From the NCBI GenBank assembly GCA_036936605.1, contig JAUPFV010000005.1, forward strand, positions 192,260,958 to 192,324,957: a stretch of 64,000 bases of DNA. Reading direction: 5' to 3'. The notes beneath the pieces are model-generated. The model searched no databases, was not told the DNA's origin, and saw only the letters and a list, made by a program, of their open reading frames with translations. The stretch is from Limnanthes douglasii subsp. nivea. Its lineage: Eukaryota > Streptophyta > Magnoliopsida > Brassicales > Limnanthaceae. Below, piece by piece: positions 11,259-22,206 of the stretch; within the stretch, counting starts at the first letter, position 1; each line of letters begins with the position of its first letter. The translations under genes were made by a program, and so were the position numbers.

Positions 11259-12777
11259 ATGGATCCGAATGAGCAGAATGTTCCACCTCATGAGGTGGAA
11301 GTTTCAGGGGAGAACAATGAGTATACTATCGAGGAGCACAACTATTTGAGAGCTGAAATAGAGGCGCTGAGAGAAATAAAACAAACAGAGAAAGGAGTTA
11401 AAGAAAAATCTGGTGCGTCAGTACTTCACAACACTGAAAATCCTGGAGAAAACAAGCAGTCCTTGAAAACCCATCTTAGTTCATCTAATGAAGCAGGGCT
11501 TGAAGAGTCATTATCTTCAAGCAGTAATGAGGGAAGGTCAAAAAATAAAATGAGGCTGACTAAAATACATTCAAGAAAAAGAGATATGCATGACAGGCTT
11601 AAAAATCACCATGACTAGGGTAAGGGGTCAGCCAACCAGCATATTGATCAGTTGCTGATTAATCTCTTCATTTTTTAGTCCGAACCAGGTATTTTTGCTA
11701 CCCCTAATGAAGATACTGTTTTTAGCCGTAGGAAGAATTGGTGGAAATCGCATTTGTCTGCAAAAATACTCTCTGGACATCTTCCTAAGAGGTTTGATAT
11801 CTCCAAGATGGAGAAATATGATGAGAGCCGAGATCTGGATAACCATCTGGAGTAGTTTAAGAACTTCATGATGAATTTTGATGACGACGACAAACTATTG
11901 TGTATGGTATTCTCTCAAACTTGCATAGGAAGTGCTATCAAATGGTATAACAGTCTCCCTTAGGGGTGTATAAGAAATTTTGATACATTTTGGGTTGCCT
12001 TCCGGATGCAATTTGTTGGAAGCAAGGAACTCAAGGGTAATGGGGACACCATTATCCACTGTGCTCAGGAGCCAAATGAGTCTTTAAAGGAGTACATCAA
12101 CCGATTTGTAAATACAAAGAATGGGTTAAGAGATAGCTTTGAACAAGTTACAATTACTTCCCTGAGACAAGGTTTAAATCAGGTTATTTAGCCAATTCAG
12201 TGACTCAGAAAAAGGCTATGACCTGGGTGGTTTATTGAATCAGGTGGGGAAGCAAACCAACAATTGAAGAGACCAAGAAAACCAGAGTACACAGCTAGGT
12301 TATATCCACAACTACAACAACAACTCCTCCAGCTACCACTCAGTCCGGTTACAAGGCAAAAGAGACTGGACAGGGATCTAACCGATCAAGGCAAAATCAG
12401 TCTAACCAGACTCAGAGCCAATATGTCGGAAACAAAAAAGGGCCATGGGTTCAACCTGAGTGGTTCGCTGAATTGGGGAGAGTGTGGCTACAATCTATGA
12501 CAAAACTAAAAATGAGGTGTATTTTAGAAAGCCAGCAGCATTGCTTTACTCCAGAGAAAACTGGAGCACCTGTTTCAGCCAATACCACAATGACTTAGGC
12601 CATGATACTCATGATTGTATAGCCTTGAAGCAGGTTGTCGAGAACCTCATTGAAAGGGGTAAGTTGGGGCCCTATTTAAAAAACGAAGGGGAAGTAGATC
12701 GGACAATTCACAAGCTAATACTCCCCAAACTGGTCCTTCGAACAATCCTAAAACATCCACACAAGAAGGTACAATAG
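11259..12777 (+). pseudogene. gag: gag of Tat element
   Basis: Capsid/nucleocapsid precursor. I chose ATG 11259 because the frame above it, upstream to 11214, lacks an ATG; the second copy has an ATG at the equivalent place (33156). An acidic, serine-rich N-terminus with NEYTIEEHNYLRAEIEAL is followed by the retrotransposon gag domain (about 11690-12190: KRFDISKMEKYDES, IKWYNSLP, RNFDTFWVAF, SLKEYINRF). A zinc-knuckle-like CFSQYHNDLGHDTHDC lies near 12571-12618. Amber stops at 11853-11855 and 11961-11963 replace glutamines kept in the other copy, and frame changes split it into several pieces. Confidence 0.85.
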
Positions 12778-12839
12778 TAATAACTAAAAGGTTTAATATA
12801 AACTCTAAGTATATTGATCTAGATCCGAGTTGAAATCAG

Positions 12840-13538
12840 GTGGGGATAATAACAGACAAGACCAAAACGGTTTCCGGTCTGATTAACTTTTTTGAGTCAC
12901 TAACTATCTTTCGAGGGGATACTTTGACTGTGCCTTCTACTTCATCAAGGAAGAGGCATGTCCATAGTCTGGCTATCCAGTTGGATGGAAGAATGTCCAC
13001 CCACCAGTATCAATCCCCATCTCCCTTTATAGTTTTCGATGAGGATAAACTGAGAAACATTACAGGGCCTCATGAAGATGTGGTGGTAATGGGGGCATCA
13101 ATAGGAGGAAACGATATACGCTGGATTCTGATTGATACAAACAGTTCGGCAAACATCATGTTTTTAAGCTCCTACAACCAGATGAAAAACCCTTCAGTTA
13201 TACAACATTCAAATAGAACCATCGTAGGCTTCATAGGAAGTTCTGCATATGTGATTGGAGAGTTTGAAGAGGAAGTGTTGTTGGGCAAAAGACCCTTTAA
13301 GAAGATGGTAAAAGTATTGTTTGTTGTGGTGGATTGCCCAACATCTTACAATGCATTATTTGGGAGGTCTTGGCACTCCAGATTTCATGATGTGGCCTCT
13401 ACGTTCCACAAATGTTTGAAGTATGCTGTCCAGGGACAAGTATGTGTTGTCCGAAGCAGCCAGAAGATAGCCAGGGAATATTATGCAACTATCCTTGCCC
13501 ATAAGACTTTAGATGCGGTTAGGGCTAACAGAGATTAG
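12840..13538 (+). pseudogene. Aspartic protease region of Tat element
   Basis: A 232-codon open stretch containing the retropepsin-like domain: VVVMGASIGGNDIRWILID, then DTNSSANIMF in place of the DTGSSA-type active site, and later VVDCPTSYNALFGRSW. The glycine after Asp-Thr is Asn here and Glu in the copy at 34705-35469, so activity is doubtful in both. The frame stops at TAG 13536-13538 but continues in phase into the RT region. Context and C-terminal motifs make the assignment firm. Confidence 0.87.
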
Positions 13539-14554
13539 CAGCTAATAGAGCCTTCTGCTGATGAAAATGAAACTGATGATCCCCGGGAAGCTCCCAATCT
13601 CATAATACCTATTGAGGAGGTTGAAACCCACTCCCTCGCTAAGGGAAAAAATGTTACAATTGGTACTAAGTTGTCACCAGATTGGAAACACCGGTTATTG
13701 TCCTTCTTAATGAATAATCAACATGTCTTTGCATGGTGTAACAGTGATGTCACCGGAGTGCTAACTGATGCTATTTATCATAAGTTGTCCATCCAAACTA
13801 ATGTTGCGCCAGTTGTACAAATAAGAAGATCTTACTCTAAGGAAAAAACAAACGTGATTGTTCAGGAGGTTGATCGTTTGACTAAGATGGGTCATATTAA
13901 AGAACCTCAGTACCCTTTATGGGTCATATTAAAGAATCTCAGTACCCTTTGTGGAGTGCCAACCCTATTGTGGTCAAGAAAAATAATGTCAAGTGGCGCA
14001 TGTGCATTGATTTCACTGATTTTAATAGGGCATGCCCCAAAGATCTTTATCCCGTTCCTCGGATAGATTAGTTGGTGGATTCTACCTCTGGAAACAAGCT
14101 ATTGTCTTTTATGGATGCTTTTTCAGGATACAACCAGATACAAGTAGATTCGAAGGATCAAGACCATACTACTTTCATCATAGATAGAGCCCTTCATTGT
14201 TATAAGGTAATGCAATTCAGATTGAAAAATGTTAGGTCTACTTACCAAAGATTAGTGAATAAAGCCTTTGCGAATCAGATTGACAGAAATATAGAAGTTT
14301 ACATAGATGATATTATGGCTAATAGATTGGAGGAAGATGCACACATATCTGATCTTCAAGAAACATTCTCTAACTTAGAGGCTGTGAATTTAAAATTGAA
14401 CCCCGAAAAGTGTGTATTTGAGGTCCGAATTGGAAAGTTCTTGGGCTGCATAATAAGGGAAAAAGGAATTCAGCCTTATCCGGATCAACTTAATGTCTTG
14501 CTAGCTATGGATGCTCCCCAGAATATCAAAGAAGTTAAAAGACTGACAAGATAA
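13539..14554 (+). pseudogene. Reverse transcriptase of Tat element
   Basis: RT domain read in phase after the amber codon at 13536. It shows HVFAWCNSDVTGV, EVDRLTKMGHIKEPQYPLW, CIDFTDFNRACPKDLYPVP (shifted frame), MDAFSGYNQIQVD, the catalytic YIDDI near 14302 and LNPEKCVFEV. A 32-bp tandem duplication at 13889-13952 shifts the frame, and TAG 14069-14071 replaces a glutamine that the other copy retains. Catalytic aspartates are present, but the ORF is broken. Confidence 0.9.
13889..13952 (+). repeat. 32-bp tandem duplication inside RT
   Basis: GGGTCATATTAAAGAAC begins a 32-bp unit at 13889 that is repeated at 13921 with one substitution. The length is not a multiple of three, so it causes a frameshift. 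Confidence 0.9.
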
Positions 14555-15136
14555 ATGGCTCTATTGAACATGTTTATTTCAAGATCATTACATAAGCAAG
14601 CTCTATTCTTCCGAGTATTGAGGAATGCCAAAGGCTTAATTGGTCTCCACAGTGTGATCAGGCTTTTATTAAAAATCAAGAAGCATTTGTCTTCACCTAA
14701 AACTCTCTTCACACATGTTCGGGGGGAAAAACTCTACGTATATCTAGTTGTATCAGAATATGCGATAAGTGTTGTGTTAGTAAGAGAAGTGGACAATTAC
14801 CCTCGTCTGGTGTATTACATCAACAAAAGTCTGTTGGATGCTGAAAGAAGATATTTGAAGTTAGAAAAATTGGCATTAGCCTTGGTAATTGCAACAAGAA
14901 ATATTAGACCATACTTTCAAGCTCATTCCATCGTTGTTCAAACATCTTTTCCCTTAAAAGGTGTTTTTCAAAAAGCTGATGTGTCAAGCAGAATGACCAA
15001 GTGGTCAGTGAAGCTGGGTGATTATCATATTGATTTTGCACCCCAAACAACGATTAAAGCCCAATCAGTGGCTGATTTCTTCGTAGAATTTCATGCTGAT
15101 ATATCCTCCGGACATATATCAGAAAAACTAGTCTAA
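14555..15136 (+). pseudogene. First RNase H domain of Tat element
   Basis: 193 open codons in the order expected after gypsy RT: LYVYLVVSEYAISVVLV, LLDAERRYLKLEKLALALV, IRPYFQAHSIVVQT and LTKW-like SRMTKWSVKLGDY, ending with SVADFFVEF. This is the original gypsy RNase H with its connection domain. It is separated from the RT by a TAA stop (14552-14554) only. Confidence 0.87.
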
Positions 15137-15139
15137 GAA

Positions 15140-15535
15140 AGAATGGGGAGTTCGAACTGATAGTGGATCCATTACTATGGGCTATGGGGCTGGAATTTGT
15201 TTAACTTCTCCTTATGGTGACAATATGTACCAGGCCATATGTTTTGGCTTCAGAGCTTCTAACAATGAATCTTAATATGAAGCAACAATAGTTGGTCTTA
15301 AGATGGCTCTCATATGTGGGGTAAAAAGAGTCCAGTTAATGAGTGATTCTCAATAACTAATTCACCATGTACAAGGACAATTTCAAGCAAATAAAGAACA
15401 GTTGATCAAATACTTACTCATCTTGAAAGAAGTTGCTGCAAACCTTAAAAATATCTTCTATGAACAAGTCCATAGATCGGAGAATAATGTGGCAGACTTT
15501 TTGGCAACCATAGCTTATTCTGAATCTTACCCATA
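15140..15535 (+). pseudogene. Second (archaeal-type) RNase H domain
   Basis: Reads WGVRTDSGSITMGYGAGI, FGFRASNNES, YEATIVGLKMAL, VQLMSDSQ, VQGQFQANKEQL and NNVADFLATIA, with stops replacing residues near 15273 and 15354. This second RNase H, located between the first RNase H and integrase, is diagnostic of the plant Tat lineage. The DSQ and ASNNE motifs carry expected catalytic acidic residues. Confidence 0.8.
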
Positions 15536-15596
15536 AATTCTTATTCAAGAATGTCCATCCGTACGGATAGGCCAAGATAAAGAAAGTAAAGAAAGT

Positions 15597-16835
15597 ATGA
15601 GTATACTTGTTATTCAACCTAAATATTGGAGGTATGATCTTCTCCAGTTTATCTTTGATAGGATATTTCCTCCAGATAAAGCCAGGGCTAATAAAATCAA
15701 GTATAAGGCTCGTGGTTTCTTGATATTAAGGGAAGTTCTCTACAACAAATATTTCAGCAGACCTCTCATACGTTGCTTAGGATTCGAAGAATCCCAAGTT
15801 GTGTTATCTGAACTACATGATGAAGAAGGTTCTACACACTGTGTCTATAGGGCCCTAACCAGGAGATTTTTATTAGCAGGGTATTACTGGCCAACCATAA
15901 TGGCAAATGCTAAAGAGATGGTAAAAAAGTGCGATCCCTGCCAAAGATATGGAAATGAAGTTCATCTGCCAGCAGTTCCTATGGAATCCATAAAAGAACC
16001 AATATGCTTCGAAAGATGGGGGATATATCTAGTTGTGCCTCTTTCCACGACATCCAGTGGATGTAGAATGATTATAGTTGCTATTGACTATTTCTCTAAG
16101 TGGATAAAGGCAACCACTTTGGCTGGGACCACTTTGAACGTAGTCATTAAATTTATTCTATCTAACATATATTGCAGATTTGGGGTTCCCGGAAAGATCA
16201 CTATAGATAATGGGCCACAATTCGATAACAAAGACATGGAAATATTTTGCACCTCTAGAGGAATTCAACATTGTTTTTCTTCTCCTTTCCACCCTTAAGC
16301 AAATGGGCAAGTTGAGATTGAAAATAGGAAATTCCTGTCCGGATTAAAGAAAAATCTGGAAGGAACTGCAGGAAAGTGGCCAAATTATTTACAAAAAGTG
16401 TTGTGGGCCTACCAAACTACACCTCGGGCTGCTACACAATAATCTCATTTTTCACTGGTATATGGGATGGATGCAATTACTCCCATAGAAGCTACTTTAC
16501 CATCTCACATAGTCCAAAACTATTTCGAACATGGTAATGATATAGCAGTTAGGAATCAGTTGGATTTGATTGAAGAAAGAAGAGTTGAAACGCATCTAAG
16601 AACAACGCATGTAAGAGTTAAAGCTCCCATGAGGAGCAAGTTTGCCTCCAAAGTTAAAAGAAGGGATTTTCAATCAGGGGACAAAGTCTTAAGAAAAGTA
16701 TTTTTACACACCAAGAAAAAGCAGTTCGGTAAGCTGGCTCTAAACTGGGAAGGCCCTTATGTGGTATGTGGGAAAGTTAAACCAGGAACATACAGACTCC
16801 AAGACAAGGAAGAGAGAGCACTAAAACACCCATGA
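15597..16835 (+). pseudogene. Integrase of Tat element
   Basis: HHCC zinc region (ELHDEEGSTHC, then KKCDPCQRYG), core and C-terminal domain. The usual WG(M/I)D catalytic aspartate is replaced by Tyr (WGIYLVVPL, near 16018-16044). The second Asp (TIDNGPQF) and the Glu ([10 protein letters not shown]) remain. TAA 16297-16299 replaces a glutamine in the HPQANG motif. The chromodomain-free C-terminus contains KLALNWEGPYVV and RLQD. It is inactive because of the lost Asp and the stops. Confidence 0.88.
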
Positions 16836-16869
16836 AACGTTGAACATCTCAGGTTATATTTAGAATAGA

Positions 16870-17386
16870 ACTCTTTTGTAAATATTTACTTTTTCAAATA
16901 TCAATGTAAATATTATGGGGCATGCTCTTTCCTACCTTGGTGGTGCGGGGAGGTTCTAATGAGGTGTCCGGCTCTTTTAATAATATATTATGCCTTCTTC
17001 AAAAGTCTGGTGCATGTGCAATTTTGTTTTTGATTAAGCCATAGAATGCGGTGGTCGAATATTTTTGAGTTGATTGGATACATTCAAAACTTGGTCACAT
17101 TTAATAAACACATGTGGTTAAGGATATTTAATACCCTTGTTTAACACCTCTGAAATATTGAAGGCTATCTAAACATTGGCCATAAAGAGTTAAACAAAAT
17201 TTAAACAAAGGAAAATATAATAATAGAACCTGATCAGACTTAAACCGATCTATAATTCACAAATGCCTTGACCCTTCAAGGACTTTAAGTTTTGCAGAAC
17301 TGAAATTAAACAAGCAGTGTAACGAAATTCCTTGGCCATCAAAGGACTTTAGTTTCTTAAAAAATACACAACAAAATAATACAACC
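16870..17386. other. Spacer between integrase and antisense ORF
   Basis: No coding signal. AT-rich untranslated region of the Tat element. Confidence 0.5.
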
Positions 17387-19072
17387 TTAGGGCTTGTCCC
17401 CTTCGGTTTTTTCTGCACCACCATATTGTTTTGGAGTTTTGAGTTCAGCACTTGAAATCTCACCAAATTCTTCATCGTCTTTAGAATCTATCTCACTAGA
17501 GTAGTTATGCTTGTCACCATCAGCCATCGTATGGAAAGGGAGCTCATCTTAGTCCACATATTTCCATAAATGACCAAGAGTCCTCTTAGGAAAGATCTCA
17601 TGAAACAGTAAGACCATATCGGATTTAATTCCATCATCCCTCTTCTATAAGGAATCCACTATCCCACTAGCATACTTCTCTATCCCCGAAACTATTTCTT
17701 GATCTTATTTGCGTACTAAGGAAGCATTCTCTTCGGTCTTCTCTTGGACATTTTTCTCCAACTTGATTTTGTCATCAGATATAGTCTGGATAATATTGTC
17801 CTTAGTTTTTAGTTACTCCTTCAAATCTGTAATCTCTTTTGAAGAAGAAGTCTCTAGGTTGGAGTGCTTGGTTTGAAGATTTTTGTTGGCCTCTTCTGAC
17901 TTGGCAGTTTGGCAGCTAAATCCTCCTTGTCCTTCTTCAATGACTCTATGCTTTGCTGAGCGGCATAAATTTTGTTTGTCAAGCTCTATTTCTTTGAAGT
18001 CATGGAGTTTATAATGGCAGTTTGATCCCTCACTTATCTCCTTAGATCAACCACTGGACGAATGTAACCCAACAGGGAATGGCTCAAGGTATCTTGCTCG
18101 CTTGATATCTCATAAGTCTCACCGTTGTGGGTAACAACATTGGGAGAACGGTAAGGCCCCGCAAAATCATCATTTTCCAAATCATTAAAATATATGTTAA
18201 TATTCTGAAAAGCGTCAAGATTTACCTCTCCATCTGCAGTGGCCTGTTCGGAATAAAGATTGGGTGGAATTTCCTCTTGTAATGTAGGATCGACATGAGC
18301 TGGAGGATGGACTTCAGAAGGACGTAAAATTACCTTTGATCCCATAGTGACTTTTTTATTCTTAGCAGATTTTTCATCAATGCTTTCTTTGAGTTTCTTG
18401 TCCTTCTTTAAAATTTTAGGTGGGTTTTCCGACTCACCAGCCTCCTTAACAGTAACTTCTATTGCTTCCAGTAGACCAGCGTTAATTCCTCCTTGTTTCT
18501 CCGAACCGGTCCCTTGGGTAGTTGTTTGAAGTGGGTCTGTTGTGGTTTTCTTTTTTTCTTATTCTTCATCTTGTTCAGATGACTAGGGGCTTTGGCCCTG
18601 GAAGGCATGTAGAGATTAACATATTTGGCCTCAGTTCTCCTCGGGATAACATCTACAGGAGGAGGGGTGGTCCGTTCTTCCTAGGATAGATCTCTTCTCA
18701 CTGTGGTGTTTGCTTCTCAAGGGATTTTTCTGTGTCTGAACCCATAACGATGAAGGGTGAAGGCTTTCTAACGCTAGAAACGACTTTCTCTTTAGGGAGA
18801 GGGTTTTGGAACTCTTGAACAAAGGACCATGATGGTAGAGAAGAAAGGCTTGAAACAAAGGGTAGTTTTCTAACCTTGGGTGCTTTTGAGGATGATGAAC
18901 CCTGGTCTGTGTTTGCTTGTGTTTGATTGATTCCTTCACCGGGACAAACAGGAAGGCCAGCAGCAATTCGTTTGTCTATTGCAACTTTTCTCACTCTCTC
19001 TAACTCAGACAAGTTTAACCAACCTCTTTTTAGTAGACCGTTTCTAGTTGTGAACATAAATGAAGCGAACAC
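17387..19072 (-). pseudogene. Antisense accessory ORF of Tat element (coiled-coil protein)
   Basis: Minus-strand coding tract between integrase and the 3' LTR. It begins at ATG 19072 (MFASFMFTTRNGLLKRGWL) with ELERVRKVAIDKRIAAGLP, then serine- and lysine-rich sequence. The middle part restarts as MGSKVILRPSEVHPP (18345) with an acidic stretch. A coiled-coil-like segment (KEITDLKE, KIKLEKNVQEKTEEN) follows, and an acidic tail (DSKDDEEFGEISSAELK) ends at TAA 17387-17389. Several glutamine-to-stop changes and shifts break it. Antisense ORFs in this position are known in Tat elements; their function is not established. I infer its promoter lies on the minus strand near the 3' LTR. Confidence 0.65.
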
Positions 19073-19515
19073 AAATTAAAAAATGTACTGTTTTTTCTCT
19101 CACTAGAAATGCTTGTAGTTTGTGAAGACAATAAAAGAGTGAAGGAGATTTATATATAACAGTGAAAAACGGAAGTTACCTAGGAGAAATTAGAACATCT
19201 AAGCAACGATTAAAAGCTACAAAGTATAGGAGTTAAAACCTAGGTAAGGTTTTAGCTTAGTAGGTACGAGAATCTACAGAAAAAAGGCTGAGAGGTCAAA
19301 CAGAGCCTGACATGTGTCCTACGTCGAAAAAAGACTCTTGAAATTCTAAACGGTAAAATCAATTCCACCAAATTTCGAACAGAGTAACTCTTGAGATTCT
19401 TAACAAAAGAAGTTAAAGTCTGAAGTTCAGAGACAAAAACTGATCGGAAAGAATCAATTTCAATTCTCAAAGGTTAGCTCTTCCAAAGCCTCTTTGCAAG
19501 ACCTAAATGGGCTAC
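19073..19515. other. Tat element 3' untranslated region
   Basis: No ORF in sense orientation. It should contain the leader and promoter of the antisense ORF (an AT-rich TTATATATAA at about 19149-19158 reads as a TATA box on the minus strand). A clear polypurine tract next to the LTR is not evident. Confidence 0.4.
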
Positions 19516-19870
19516 TGATGAGTTCAGATATTTTTCCACTATAACTTGCGTTTATCCGGAGGGCTGTTCGGACATAACCACTGTTATAAAAACCGGACAA
19601 GACAAATGTAATGGAGTGTGGCTAAGCTAGGTGTTGGTCACCTCATATCTTGGGCTAATGGGTCCTTAAACTTGACCCGACTTCATGATCCGACCCAACA
19701 GGCCCATGGGTTATTATTTAAGTATAAGTACCCCAACTACTTTCATTAATGAGGGTAACCAAAATTTACTGCTAGCACACAACTTAATTATCTTACTACT
19801 CTCTACCTTAACCATTAAATTCCCCAAAACACTTTACAAAATTACCTTCAGACAGAAATTAACCACACTA
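19516..19870 (+). repeat. 3' LTR of Tat element
   Basis: 355 bp, starting TGATGAG and ending ACTA (the terminal CA has become TA). It is colinear with 10831-11186 but carries many substitutions, indicating an old insertion. Confidence 0.92.
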
Positions 19871-19875
19871 TAATT
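19871..19875 (+). repeat. 5-bp target site duplication TAATT, right
   Basis: Exact copy of 10826-10830. Confidence 0.85.
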
Positions 19876-20222
19876 GACTCATGATTCATTAGAACAGTAT
19901 GATCATTTGCATATCCTGATGGTATTTCCACTTCATGTTTCGTTTGGATAACTAAGGTTTTAATTTGACTCATATGTCAAGGCTCAGTATGCCATATTAT
20001 GTACCCCAATGATGTTTCCACCTCGGGCTTGTTTATTATAACAAGTTTGCAATTTTACTAGTGTGTCAAGGCTCAATATAGCTAGTTGCATATCCTAATG
20101 GTGGTTCCACCTCTGGTTTGGTTTGTATAATCAAATTTGTGAATTGACTCGTATCTCATGGCTCAGTATGGCCAGTTGTGTACCCAAATGGCGTTTCCAC
20201 ACCGAACCTGGTTTTCTTACCA
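19873..20222 (+). repeat. 90-bp tandem repeat, about 4 units
   Basis: Units begin at about 19873, 19963, 20053 and 20143, each starting (A/T)TTGACTC or a variant and sharing TCAAGGCTCAGTAT, a GTACCC/CATATCC word and TTTCCAC. The last unit is shorter by about 10 bp. Spacing is 90 bp each time although sequence divergence is high. The array begins at the Tat element's target duplication. Confidence 0.82.
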
Positions 20223-20254
20223 ATTCACTAGCGCATCACTATACACGACCCCCA

Positions 20255-20600
20255 CCATTATTTACATGGAGATTGTTACAACCTTTGTATCATGGAGATC
20301 ACTCGACATTCTATCATAGAGATCACTTGGCATATATCATGGAGATAAAGTAGCTTACATATTTTTTATCATGGAAATCACTTACCTTACAACCTTTCTA
20401 TCATAGAGATCATTATGCATTTTATTATGAAGATCACTTAGCGTATATCATTCGCTTGACATATATCATGGAGATAACTTTGCGTATATCATAGAGAGAA
20501 CTTGGCTTAAAAAATTTCTATCATGAATATTGATTGGTGTATATCATGGAGATCAATTGGAATATGGTCTTACTATCATGAATATGGGTTAACAATTTTT
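20255..20600 (+). repeat. Degenerate TATATCATGGAGATCACTTGG minisatellite
   Basis: About a dozen degenerate copies of TATCATGGAGATCACTTGGC with variable spacing of about 20-45 bp. No coding potential. Confidence 0.72.
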
Positions 20601-20959
20601 AATTTTTGACGACTTATTGCACGATCTCTTTTTTGTTGATGACGAACTTTGGCTTATAGCCCTATATAAACTAATGCATGATTTATGGTATATTAATGTC
20701 TTGTAAAAATTAAGCTCTTAACTGTATTATGCAAAACGATGAATTCTTCTAAAATGTATGCAAGTTCACTAATATGTCTTATGATGTCTTACGATGATTA
20801 AGATGAGCTATAAGATATAACTCCCTTTATAGGTTGAATTTTTGAAGTTTGAGTTATAAAGTGAATTCATTGACGACGATTAATATTTGTTTTTTGGAAT
20901 ATTCATCCAAGAAGTCATATTAGATATTCACATTGATGGGAAAAGTTGTTACAATTTTA

Positions 20960-21877
20960 TTGTTGAAGTCTCTTAATCGAAGGTATGGACTTGGGCGCCC
21001 CTTTATGAATATATAGTCTAACCAGTGGATAAAATGATGGCTTTCAGTGTACTCACCTTTTCTTACAGTGAGAAAGTCGTATACAACAGAGAACATCTCA
21101 AGACTAAGAACGAAAATAGAAATTTTACTTTGTATTATCTTCTGAATATCTGCAATGGTGGATATATGGATTGAGAGGATGAAGAAATAATATGATTTTT
21201 GGACCAACAAGTTAAGATTTTTTAGGTTTTGAGCTTATTAAATAGGCAAACACTTACGCATACTGTTAGAGGAATGATATATTACTACCGTGCTCTCCAA
21301 ATGCTGGTTTTTCTTGGTTCTTCTTTGGAAATGGAAATTAGTGAAGGAGTTTAAGAGCATGGTACAATGACATGAGAATATCCCTAAAAAACTTCGACTC
21401 TAAGAGAGTAGCTTCGTCTAGGATTCTAAGCAGATCCAGTAGCTCTGCAGATTTATAACTCAAAGGTCATGAGCACGAGAATTTTCGAATAAAATTCATG
21501 TATGTGGTTTCTTGCCAGATATATAGGTCTCAAAAGGTAAAGAATGACCCTCGTGTTGATGAGATTCTTTATTTAATAAAATAGAGTGAAGCAGTTCGAG
21601 TTGCTTATGTTGATGAGAAATCTAATGCAAGTTGAATATTTTTTGTTTTAGTGAAATAAAACTGGCAGTTAGAGAATGAAATAAAATTCTTTTCGTGTTA
21701 AATTGCTTGGTCCTTTGAAACTAGGAGAAGGTAAACCAGAAAAGCAAAACCATGAACCAAGACAACTATTTCGAAGATGTTATAAATATGAGGAATATTT
21801 TGGAAGAATACAAACGCTACTATAGTCTGAGGAAACATCCTATATTGGGTGTGAGAGAGCATATTTTCACCGGTTTG
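20960..21877 (+). pseudogene. Callose synthase (1,3-beta-glucan synthase) retropseudogene, 5' part
   Basis: Callose synthases are plasma-membrane glucan synthases. Recognisable pieces in order: MMAFSVLT plus YSEKVVYNREHLKTKNE (near 21030-21100), DFWTNKLR, QTLTHTVRGMIYYYRALQML (21250-21310), LEMEISEGV, then LGPLKLGEGKPEKQNHE, NQDNYFEDVI and LGVREHIFTG at the end. These fall in the catalytic glucan synthase domain (Pfam FKS1-type). Frames shift repeatedly. Exons that are separate in callose synthase genes are contiguous here, so the copy derives from spliced RNA. The sequence stops exactly at the LTR at 21878 and resumes at 26543. Confidence 0.85.
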
Positions 21878-22035
21878 TGTTGAATTGTTTGTTATATTAG
21901 TAGTTAAGAGTATTTAGGATCTAGTATATAAGAGATCTTCTATTAAGAGAAATTATACAACATCAATAAAACTATTTTTTTTTTCTCTCATTCTTCTCTT
22001 CATCACTAGTTCTTTAACATTCAAGAACTACAACA
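21878..22035 (+). repeat. LTR A of host-gene-carrying array
   Basis: 158 bp from TGTTGAATTG to ACTACAACA. Nearly the same as LTR C, including ATCAATAAAACTATTT and CATCACTAGTTCTTTAACA. Confidence 0.87.
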
Positions 22036-22047
22036 TGGTATCAGAGC
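22036..22047 (+). promoter_or_regulatory. Primer binding site, initiator Met tRNA
   Basis: TGGTATCAGAGC directly follows LTR A. This is the standard plant copia primer site complementary to initiator tRNA-Met. Confidence 0.9.
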
Positions 22048-22206
22048 AGGTTCTTGCTCAAAAACTTGTTTAATTCTTGAATGCAAATGAAAATGGATAA
22101 AAAGTATAGAGATTGAATATTACAAAAATGAAGTATTTGCAATAAAAGATGCAGCTGATCACAGGCTTGAAACCACATTACTGCGCCAAGTCTTTAAACC
22201 CGGGCA

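Larger units (their letters stand above)
10831..19870 (+). mobile_element. Ty3/gypsy LTR retrotransposon, Tat lineage, structurally complete but decayed
   Basis: A 9.04-kb element with two about 356-bp LTRs, a primer site, gag, protease, RT, RNase H, a second RNase H, integrase, a 2.6-kb 3' region with an antisense ORF, and TAATT target duplications. The dual RNase H and the antisense accessory ORF between integrase and 3' LTR are known traits of the plant Tat lineage (Grande, Retand, Ogre relatives). Many stops are C-to-T changes of glutamine codons, and frames are shifted, so it is no longer coding-competent. A related copy begins at 32673. Confidence 0.92.

Noticed and set aside
19873..20222. 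Coding repeat protein
   Set aside because: Each 90-bp unit contains stops in different frames; no frame is kept across units.
20920..21210. 96-codon minus-strand frame
   Set aside because: It is a shadow of the callose synthase pseudogene on the plus strand, which matches a known protein.
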